DNA from: Cristatella mucedo
Lineage: Eukaryota; Bryozoa; Phylactolaemata; Cristatellidae
Assembly: GCA_009760855.2 (NCBI GenBank)
Contig: WPIO01000005.1
Span: forward strand, 11,501,001 to 11,565,000
DNA length: 64,000 nt
Direction: 5' to 3'
The notes beneath the pieces are model-generated. The model saw only the letters and a list, made by a program, of their open reading frames with translations. It made no database searches and was not told where the DNA came from. This document shows, piece after piece, positions 56,616 through 64,000 of this stretch (position 1 is its first letter; the number at the start of each line of letters is the position of its first letter). The translations under genes were made by a program, and so were the position numbers.

Positions 56616-58350
56616 AAATAAAAGAAAAGCACTGTGCAGGTTCCTTCAAATAATATCATGTTAACTCAAAACAGTCTACTTCAGCTGACTTCGGCGAATA
56701 GTGTGCCTAGACCAAGGAAAGCTGAACATATTCTTATTAAAATGCACTGCTAGTGTTTCGATTATATCAGGACCTTGAAACGCAAGAGGTAACCCAAGTG
56801 TTCAGTGGCTTAGCCTGCGATTCTATAGTTACTAGCTATACCACAGGGACGTTTGCTCAATGTACCGCTGTAACATTTGCCGCATAGTTCCAATCGACCA
56901 CGAAACTCGCGATTTCAATTATGTGGCACAAACTGTTCCTAACTGTCTCTTGATATTTACTTCTTTTTTTGCTTAACGTGTCCTCTCGTTTGCCTTGTAT
57001 TACGTAAAGCAAAATGTCTGATCCTACTATGTTCGTGGTATTTTGTGCTGACTGACTATAAACAAATTTGTTTGTGCTTTTAAGTTATCCAAATTAATTT
57101 AACACGAATGGAAATAATTGATTATTTTGGGCGGCGTAAGATAAAAGAGACCGCAAAGCATATATAATTCTATGGTACAGATTTCGCTGTAAGCGGAGCT
57201 GTGTATTTTCCTGGCGCCGGGCATGCTAAAAACAATCTTGTGATGCGGCCTAATAATACTTTTTGATAGATATTATACTCTTCAGGAGTCCGGCATTAAA
57301 TGATATTATTGTATATGTCTAGCTTTGACAACTTCTCGTGCCTGCCCATAATGAACAGCATTTTATCACGCATGTGTACGGAGCCGTTTAGTTATGACTA
57401 TTGATGGTCGCCACTCGGTTATTCACAGCTTCTGAAACTAGCGTCATCGCCAATTGCCGCTGCTTCAACCCTTCTCCTCGTGGTAACTTCGTGTAATTCA
57501 GCGGAAGAATGGCTACCTATTCTCACCCCTTTGGCTGGGATGACAGCTCTGCAGCTGTATTAAGTGCCTGGTTGCTAATTAAATCTCTCCTCAAGTTTGC
57601 GGTAATTGCCGCGCTACAGCTCAATGAATTCGAGATGGGTGCACACCTAGCAGTTGGGCGGAAGAAGTCGGCTTTTCTGAACCATCAGTGAAATCGTTTG
57701 CTCGATGTCAGAGATAACCAGGGATCGGTCAACGGCTTCACCCGTGGATTTCTTTAAAATTTTTAAATAGGGCCTAAATAGTAGAATTAGCTCCACATTA
57801 CCCCAATAAATTTATCGCGTCTACTTGGGCCCAAACAACTAATGATTGATTTCTCAAATCTTGGGGAGATTACTCCTCCCAACACTATTTCATTGAACCT
57901 TATGTTTTTCCTGTTGGGGAGATGTCCCTTCAGCTACAAGTGTGGGTCTATGAACATCTCCTCTTGGCAGCTGGTACTTTTCTTCTTTCTTTTTTAGTTT
58001 GATTCCTTTTTGTTACCTGTTTTTTTCCACCAAGGCCATGCGTCGTTGCTAATTTCTAGTCAGCTCACGTGGGTGTGTCATTGCACGCCTGGCGATACAC
58101 ATAATTCTGCACTAGAAAACAATGCAACTCGATCAAATCTAGTAAGCAACAAACAGAACAATAATCTAATACCGGCCCACCAAAGAGCCACTGTAGACAC
58201 TATGGCTCACATGGATACAACGCCGGTCGGTTAAACCACCGCCATTAGTTACTCGACCGCAGTCCGGGCGAGCTGTTCGTCAATTGGAGCTCTTCTGCGA
58301 GTGTGGCCTACTTACTAGCTGACCAATCAGCGACGGTTTTCTGCTCGCAG
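56616..58350. other. End of intron 10; one possible micro-exon
   Basis: No dispersed repeat is seen. 57429-57482 could be a 54-base phase-1 exon (see findings). The intron ends with the acceptor TTTTCTGCTCGCAG of exon 11. Confidence 0.4.
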
Positions 58351-58668
58351 CTCCTGGAACCACGTCTGTCGGACTTGGCGGTGCATCTGCAAGCACGGCG
58401 ACCACAAGCAGTACGAGCCTCGGCACGCCGAGAGTCAGCACGAACGCTTCTACCGACAGCAGTGCTCTGCTCGGCGGCCTTGGCACGTCGACCGGTTTAG
58501 GCAGCGTTCGATTGCTCGCAACGTCTGTTTACACGTCCATCGGACTGAGCAGTGCATTCCCGCGCATTTCCAGCACAGCAAGCAGTGCCACGTGGAGCTC
58601 CGGAAGAGAACATTCCGGCGACAGCAGCGAGTCGCTCAGCAGTCACGGCTCGTCGAGCAGCAGCTTAG
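58351..58668 (+). CDS. Exon 11: mucin-like Ser/Thr/Gly stalk
   Basis: 318 bases, phase 1 to phase 1, acceptor GGTTTTCTGCTCGCAG, donor GTGAAG. The 106 residues read APGTTSVGLGGASASTATTS, LGGLGTSTGLGSVRLLATS, SSTASSATWSSGREHSGDSS and end HGSSSSSLG. About half the residues are Ser/Thr/Gly and there is no Cys. It has an imperfect Ser-Thr-Gly-Leu-Gly pattern. The composition is GC-rich, unlike the flanking intron, which supports coding. It is likely an O-glycosylated stalk between EGF modules. The frame stays open to 58874 past the donor, but Ser/Thr richness ends there. Confidence 0.72.
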
Positions 58669-58911
58669 GTGAAGTGTCGATCGGCCCAGCCAAACCCACG
58701 AATGCGAGCGACGACCATTACTACGTTCAGCACACGTCAGTTTATACGGAACAACCACCTGTTTCTTTCTCGGATTTTTCAGCAGACACTCGAAGGAAGC
58801 AATGCACCAGCTACCAAGGTTACACAGCGAGTAGCGAGAGACAATACCGTCAGGTATTTAAGAGGTTTCTATAGAATCAAATAACAATCAACTCGCTTGA
58901 TGGTGTTACAG

Positions 58912-59019
58912 GCTTCACGGAGCAGGCAGACCCGTGTCGGGTCTCTGGCCAGGAGTGTATGAATGGTGGTCAATGTGTTAACACAAGTGCAGGTGCATTT
59001 TGCAATTGCAACGATACTA
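58912..59019 (+). CDS. Exon 12: EGF 10 cysteines 1-5
   Basis: 108 bases, phase 1 to phase 1, acceptor GATGGTGTTACAG, donor GTAAGT. It reads GFTEQADPC, RVSGQECMNGGQCVNTSAGA and FCNCNDTS. CMNGGQCVNTSAG is a typical EGF loop, without the calcium motif. Cysteine 6 must come from an exon to the right that I could not find in the window. The gene therefore continues, and a transmembrane segment or C-terminus is not visible here. Confidence 0.83.
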
Positions 59020-59834
59020 GTAAGTGTCTCTTCCATTCTCAAAAGTCATATTATTGTTATCTTTTAAATCGTAGCTTCTGGTTTTTATCGCAATGGTAGA
59101 ACTTCTTCTTATACATATCTGTTATTCATCTTATTATTATTCTCTATTATTATTATTATATTATTCTTCGTGAATAAGCTCCTCTCTTGCATGAAATTTC
59201 TAAAACGAACTGTTGCTATTGGTCGCGATGGCATGTACGTGCAAGACTTTTCCTTCGGTAAGCATACGTGGAGAAAGCTCACGTGCTCTTTCAAATGCAG
59301 GTAAACCGCTCATTCATTAGTAATCCGCAAAATACTTTACAACTCTTGGATATTTTTCAAGAGTTTTGATTAGTAACTAAAATTGCACTAGTACCTAAGC
59401 GACTCAGAAGTCGGAACTGAGCTTAGTCAGGTGCCCACGAGGTGCCACTTCCCCGAATACCATTGCTATGGCAACTCACTTGCTCACAATCCGGCAACTT
59501 TCTCGGATCTTTTTCCTTTGCTTTGCTCTCTCAGTTTGAAACGCGGGCTCTTGATAGACTAAGCTGAGGTCAGGGGAGATTAGCGCTTAAGCTAAGGTTT
59601 TTGAGCCAGATGCTGATCTAACACGCCGGTATTCAATCATTGAGGTGGCTCGTCTGACGGCCCAACCACCTGGCACGCCCTTTCCAGTTTGTCCTAGGGG
59701 GGGGAGAGCCAGGGTACATTATTCCTCTTCTACTGGTGTATACAAAGGCAAGGAATTACGAACCAATCGTTTATTATCTAAGGTGTGAAAGTTTTTCTTG
59801 CTATCTTAAAAGCATCTCGTTTATCCTTATTTTT
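59020..59834. other. Intron 12 spacer
   Basis: At 59405-59450 there is short similarity to the start of exon 10 (see findings). Otherwise nothing recognised. Confidence 0.4.
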
Positions 59835-60085
59835 GTGGAAGCTCTATTTTATCACAGCGTTTAGTGGGTCCCTGTGATTCGTCCTTTATGTGCTTATGCG
59901 TGCTGAGACTGTCTGTTGCATGCCACTAACCATACTTGCAGGCTGACCCTGTGCATGTCACCCCTAACCATATTATTCTTGTTTTGTATTGCACATGGTA
60001 ACACTAACCGTTCGATCGTGCTTCCTTTGCAGCAGTTGTAAAGCGCCTGGAAAGAGATCTAGTTACGGTGGTGCTAAAGCGAGGC
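59835..60085 (+). mobile_element. LINE-A 3' UTR and tail
   Basis: ATCACAGCGTTTAGTGGGTC, GTGCTTATGCGTGCTGAGAC, GCATGTCACCCCTAACCATA, then GTAAAGCGCCTGGAAAGAGA. The second stem arm is mutated. Confidence 0.8.
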
Positions 60086-60225
60086 GACTTAGGCATTATC
60101 ATCAGAATCAGTTTTTGCGTGCGGGTATGTAATAAGCGACTCTTCAAGTTGGTTGCGGTGCCCTGACAATGGACGGTGCTTTTACCGTACACGTACAGAA
60201 TAATCAGTGCTATAATCAAAAAAAC

Positions 60226-60335
60226 ATACTTCATTTGTATAGCGCTCTAAAAGAACTTAATTGCAATCCAAATGCTTTATTAATGCCGCAGGCTCAAGCC
60301 CACGACCCGGATCATGTAAGGCAAACACCTATCTC
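60226..60335 (-). mobile_element. SINE-1, truncated and decayed
   Basis: TTCATTTGTATAGCGCTCTA, AAAGAACTTAATTGCAATCC and B box GGCTCAAGCCC in plus orientation. The A-box end is missing. Confidence 0.65.
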
Positions 60336-60504
60336 TAGCCCGAGACTTTTTGAAGATACTCGAATGCTGCTGATTCTTTTACTAAAGCTGCAAGAAGTTG
60401 TTTAACGAGGCCCAATTTGATGAGCAGCTATGGTCCAGTTTCCTTGTTTCCTTTTCTCTCAAAGATTCTTGAAAGTATTTTACTAAGCTGCTTGTAGCAA
60501 ACAG

Positions 60505-60690
60505 TGGGTGAGCCGTGATAGCACACTAGATAAGGTGGTTGCTCTTCACGATCTCGGTTCCGAGGTCATGGGTTCGGATCCTAGGGTGGGCGATCCTTTA
60601 TTGCCGCTGCAAGATTTGGGGATAGTCTTTAAGTCTCTCTTTCGCCTCTATACAAAAAGAGTTTATTAAATCAGCTAAGATATACATTAA
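60505..60690 (+). mobile_element. SINE-2 nested in LINE-B
   Basis: GGGTGAGCCGTGATAGCACA start, B box GGGTTCGGATCCTAG, core GGGCGATCCTTTATTGCCGC, tail CTATACAAAAAGAGTTTATT and AAATCAGCTA. It splits the LINE-B RT. Confidence 0.8.
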
Positions 60691-61691
60691 AAAATTAACT
60701 TTCCGAAAATCTTTAGTCGCAGTTCAAGCGGCAGCGCTCAACTTAAACTGCTCTCCTCCGTTTAACCTACGATGTCCTATGTAGCAACGATGACGGAAAT
60801 GCTACTGCCCTATTGCGACTAGATATATTGACTGTTTTTGACACTATTGATCATGATATCCGTTTTGAACTATTGGGAAAAACTATCGATCTTCCAGACG
60901 AAGCAGTGGCGTGGCTCAAATCGACTTGTCCGTTCGTGTTCAATTCGTGTTGTGTGGGTGTCAAGTCTTACCACCAGACCAGTCACGTGTGGAGTCCCTT
61001 AAGATACCGTCCTCGGTCCCTTACTGTTCTTTATTTATACTCAACCTCTGGGGAAAGTGTTTCAGGCCCAAGGAAGTGATTGTCACTTTTTTGCTGACGA
61101 TACTGAGCTGTATTTATTGTTTAAACCGTCGGGATCTGCTGCAGCGGCGATAACCTCAATGCTTGTCTTGCCGACATTCGATCCTGGATGTCGTCAAGGT
61201 TCCTTAAACTAAGCAACGATAAAACGGAACTGCTACTCATTGGACAACCCAAGTGTGCCGCTGGACTAGAAGACCGTTCTCTTCTAATAGGTGATTTTTT
61301 TGTGCGACCATCACCGCGTGCTCGGAATTTTGTTGTCGTCTTTGACAACTGCCTAAATTTTGAAAGCTTCGTTAAAGAAACTGCTTTCACAGCTAGCCAT
61401 CACGTCCGATCCTTATACGATTTGGAACAGCCTTCCATGATGGCTTGCAAAAGATTTAAATAGGTCCCGGTTCTGTTTCGGCTCCATTATTGCAACTTCA
61501 TTTTGGCTGGCCTACCTTAAAAAGCTACTAAGCCGCTGCAGCTGGTGATGAATATGGCTGCAAGGCTAGCTTACACATCCCAGATGTTTGACCAGTGTCT
61601 CCCTTGCAGACAGATTTTGACTGGCTGCCGGTTGATCAGCGGATAAAGAGCAGAGTTCTTACGCTGACCCACAAGGCCCGCATCGGCATGG

Positions 61692-62147
61692 CTTAGTGGC
61701 AGCATGCAGTGTCAGCACACATAAGCACATCAAGGACGAATCACGGGGACCCACTAAATGCTGTCCTCCTAAATAGGTGTGTTTTTAAGTTCCTTTTAAA
61801 TGTGGTCAGGTCAGGGGATGTTCTGACGCAGGTCGGGAGGGAGTTCCAAGCTTTGGGATTATACGAACTAAATGTACGGTCTCAAAAGGATTTGAGGTTT
61901 GTACGAGGTATTTGTAGACTGTTGGATTACGAAAAGCGGGTGGTACGATGCTTGGCCCGATGGGGTAGTATATCTGACAGATAGGCTGGAGCCATAGAAT
62001 GAAGGGACCTAAAAGTGAGCGACAAAACCTTGAAGTCAATCCGTTGCTTGACTGGTAGCCAGTGCAGGTCGGCGAGAAGTGGAGTAATGTGGCAACTACG
62101 ACGCTCACGACAGACAAGCCTAGCTGCAGAGTTTTGCACCAGCACGC
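61692..62147 (-). mobile_element. LINE-A RT C-terminus nested in LINE-B
   Basis: The minus strand reads LVQNSAARLVCRERRSCHIT, PLLADLHWLPVKQRIDFKVL and SLTFRSLHSMAPAYLSDILP, plus part of the 3' UTR, without a tail. Among the best-preserved LINE-A C-terminal sequences here. Confidence 0.87.
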
Positions 62148-62520
62148 GTATCTAGCTTAACTGCTTCGCCAGTTTCAGCCTCCTTAAGTCCTCAGGTCCT
62201 ACATGACCAATAAATTAGGTGTTCCATTCCTCCGCTTAAAGACCTTTGGTGAGAGAAGCATTTGCTCTGATAGTTTTATACTGTGAAACTCACCTCCACA
62301 ATTCTCACGTAACAAAAAATACTCCCCTGCCGCCGAATATGGCATATTCTCTCCATCCGTTCTCAGCTGCTATCTCCATGCTACTCACTATACCGAATGC
62401 GTACCGAAAGCCGCTTAGGCTGTGAGTTTGCTATACAAAACTCTCTTGCGTAACACCCACATGGTCTTTATGACTTTGTGGAGTTACAGACGGAGATACA
62501 TTACATTATATTACATTACT

Positions 62521-62615
62521 ATCTCCACTACTCTCCTGACTCAGCTATGCTTCTCACTTAATCTTCTTTGTGTGAGATGAAGTCTGTTGGCTACCGAATG
62601 TGCACCGAAAATGTG
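62521..62615 (+). mobile_element. LINE-B C-terminal fragment
   Basis: CTCCTGACTCAGCTATGCTT and TGTGAGATGAAGTCTGTTGG match the family's C-terminal segment. It lies immediately after the tail of the preceding copy. Confidence 0.65.
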
Positions 62616-64000
62616 CACTCAGAGCCTCACAATAACATATTGCGTTATGGCATTGGTACCTTCTGGGGTCTACACTTACTTGACATTGTTGCTCGTCATA
62701 AAGAGCTCAGTTCGCTGCGACTAATCCAGCCTTCTGGAGTGCACATAGCAGTCTCGAAAGTGAAGGCAGCAGGGAAACTTGACCAAAGCACCTTCAAGAT
62801 TCATAAGGAAAGCCACCATTTTGAAGTATCAATAACCTCACTGCTAAACTCATCATAGCTCAATGCATCCAGCAAGGTTTTAATGCTGCTTTTGATCCCT
62901 CTTTGTGATGCACCGAGTGAGCCAGAGAAAGAGACGAGCACTATTTGTCCACTGTGGAAAAGCATGGCGCTAAAGCTCCACGATGAACTTTAAACGAAGA
63001 GACGCCACTCATTCTGATTGCTGGCAATTCATATTGCCTTTGATAGACTGGTCATTTCTTTGGCAGACGCAGAGTTCCTGGTGAGGGGTGACGAAACTTA
63101 CAAGCTTGATTGTGCTTTTCACTTTCCTAAAACTTGCATACTTTCATTCAACAGGTTCAACTGCTTCCTATAGGCGTCAAAAGTTTGGCATTGGACTTCA
63201 TGAGACCATAATCTCCTGATCAAGTCATTAAGGTCTTCAAGTTGGATTGGTATGGATTCATCTCCTCGGCTCTACCTCCGAAATTCTCATGTCAATCTGC
63301 ATCGTCGTCATAGCTCTCGGTCTTCTTACGGCGGATAGTCTCTCTTCAGGGAATATTGGTAGGGAGCTCAGGACAGTGCAACACCTTCTGCGGGAGTGGA
63401 GGGTAGAGGAGGAGGAGGGGCTGGCCACACAGGTTTGCTTCTGTTGCCTTCTGGAGATGGCTAAAGTCGGTCCCTTGCTAACCGCTCTAAAAGTGACAGG
63501 GTTTTGTACGGGCATCTGTCTTTGGGTGCGTACAATCATAGCTCTGCTGGTGCTTTGTCCATGACGCTGCTGACTCAGCCAGTCGATGAGTCTCTCAAAA
63601 TGCCGTCTGCCTAACGCCGTACTTATAAGATTGGTTTAATTGCTTCTAGTGGAGCACACTGGGAAGCTTGTTTTCACGGCACCCCATTTAATCGCTTTCC
63701 TGTAAGACAGACATATTTGAGTCGCAAAGCCGCCAGATGCAGTAAGCGAACGACTATTTGTGCTCAATCGATAAAATCTTGGGTAATTAGGAGAAAACTA
63801 CAAGATTTGATTTTTTGACGTTTTGAAAGCAGCGTCCTGCTTTGGTACGACTGGAATTTTCCAATGAGAAAATACAACTTGCAACTATTTGTACATTTGC
63901 TTAAACCAACTTGGTTGAATAAATTAGTGAGGCCCAAGTTCATATCTGAGGCAAAATCCCAGCTGAAGATATAAGGCTGAAGAGCATAGTTATCTCTGCT
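62616..64000. other. Right end of the window; possible decayed retroelement gag on minus
   Basis: On the minus strand 63640-63258 reads HFERLIDWLSQQRHG, PVQNPVTFRAVSKG, RRQQKQTCVASP and TVLSSLPIFPEERLSAVRR. The layout resembles the zinc-knuckle part of BEL/Pao-type gag proteins, but the Cys/His spacing is disturbed and I cannot confirm it. No exon of the EGF gene is visible in this stretch. Confidence 0.25.

Larger units (their letters stand above)
60405..62515 (+). mobile_element. LINE-B, long copy interrupted by SINE-2 and LINE-A
   Basis: RT starts at 60405-60503 (GTCCAGTTTCCTTGTTTCCT for the YRPVSL-LPF segment). After SINE-2 it resumes at 60695 (FKRQ-STTALLR region, then a TVFDTIDHD box). 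Further landmarks are FFADDTELY (61090), FLKLSNDKTELLLIGQPKCA (61200) and FDNCLNFESFVKETAFTASH. LINE-A interrupts at 61692-62147. The C-terminus and tail follow to 62515 (GAGTTACAGACGGAGATACA). Multiple frameshifts. A further LINE-B fragment lies at 62521-62615. Confidence 0.87.

Noticed and set aside
58669-58874. Extension of exon 11 to the end of its open frame
   Set aside because: The GTGAAG donor at 58669 gives the expected phase 1. Beyond it the Ser/Thr bias stops, and no phase-1 donor is seen before the stop.
63247-63564. Membrane-like plus frame (hydrophobic ILMSICIVVIALGLL) as the transmembrane exon of the EGF gene
   Set aside because: It lacks phase-1 splice sites and is better explained as the shadow of the minus-strand gag-like reading.

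Overview
The window is animal nuclear DNA. It has long introns with GT/AG splice signals, phase-1 EGF exons, L2/CR1-type LINE retrotransposons, tRNA-derived SINEs, a SPIN-like hAT relic and long (AT)n, (CT)n and (AC)n microsatellites. There are no bacterial operons, Shine-Dalgarno sites, tRNA or rRNA genes, or CRISPR arrays. I cannot name the species. The gene style and repeats fit an invertebrate such as a mollusc, flatworm, sponge or arthropod.

One host gene runs left to right through the whole window. It starts at base 69 in a CpG- and CCG-rich block and leaves the window unfinished. I can place 12 exons (69-562, 24289-24380, 27623-27814, 36410-36652, 42241-42357, 45597-45740, 45840-45956, 53118-53243, 53345-53458, 55438-55575, 58351-58668, 58912-59019). 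All splice phases agree: exon 1 ends in phase 2, exon 2 supplies the one missing base, and every later junction is phase 1. The predicted protein, at least 734 residues, has a signal peptide, an N-terminal globular region possibly of NTR/agrin/neuregulin type, about nine EGF-like modules (several calcium-binding), a long cysteine-free Ser/Thr/Gly mucin-like stalk and one more EGF module. Most introns cut the EGF fold between cysteines 5 and 6. Exon pairs 6/7 and 8/9 look like a duplicated cassette.

The rest is intron, much of it filled by mobile elements. LINE-A ends in a GCGCC...GGCGC stem-loop followed by (ATT)n. LINE-B ends in (ACATT)n. SINE-1 is tRNA-like and carries the LINE-A 3' tail. 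SINE-2 is a second tRNA-like family. There are also a long-TIR MITE (7577-8213), a SPIN-like hAT element (36958-37133), a TIR element carrying plant-type TTTAGGG telomere-like arrays (19540-20010 and 39835-40362), an LTR-like repeat (29930-30211 and 50282-50570) and a GC-rich retroposon with a 13-bp target duplication (51533-51865, with a copy near 12040-12345). Several sit inside one another and give a relative insertion order. Intron 10 holds a nearly perfect hairpin with 51-bp arms (55616-55720). No LINE copy is intact: every reverse transcriptase frame is broken or truncated.

I found no defence system or operon-like system. The most novel material is the domain architecture and exon register of the EGF gene, the telomere-repeat transposon, the long hairpin, and the SPIN-like element, which implies possible horizontal transfer. 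All family assignments come from reading the sequence and from memory; no database search was run.
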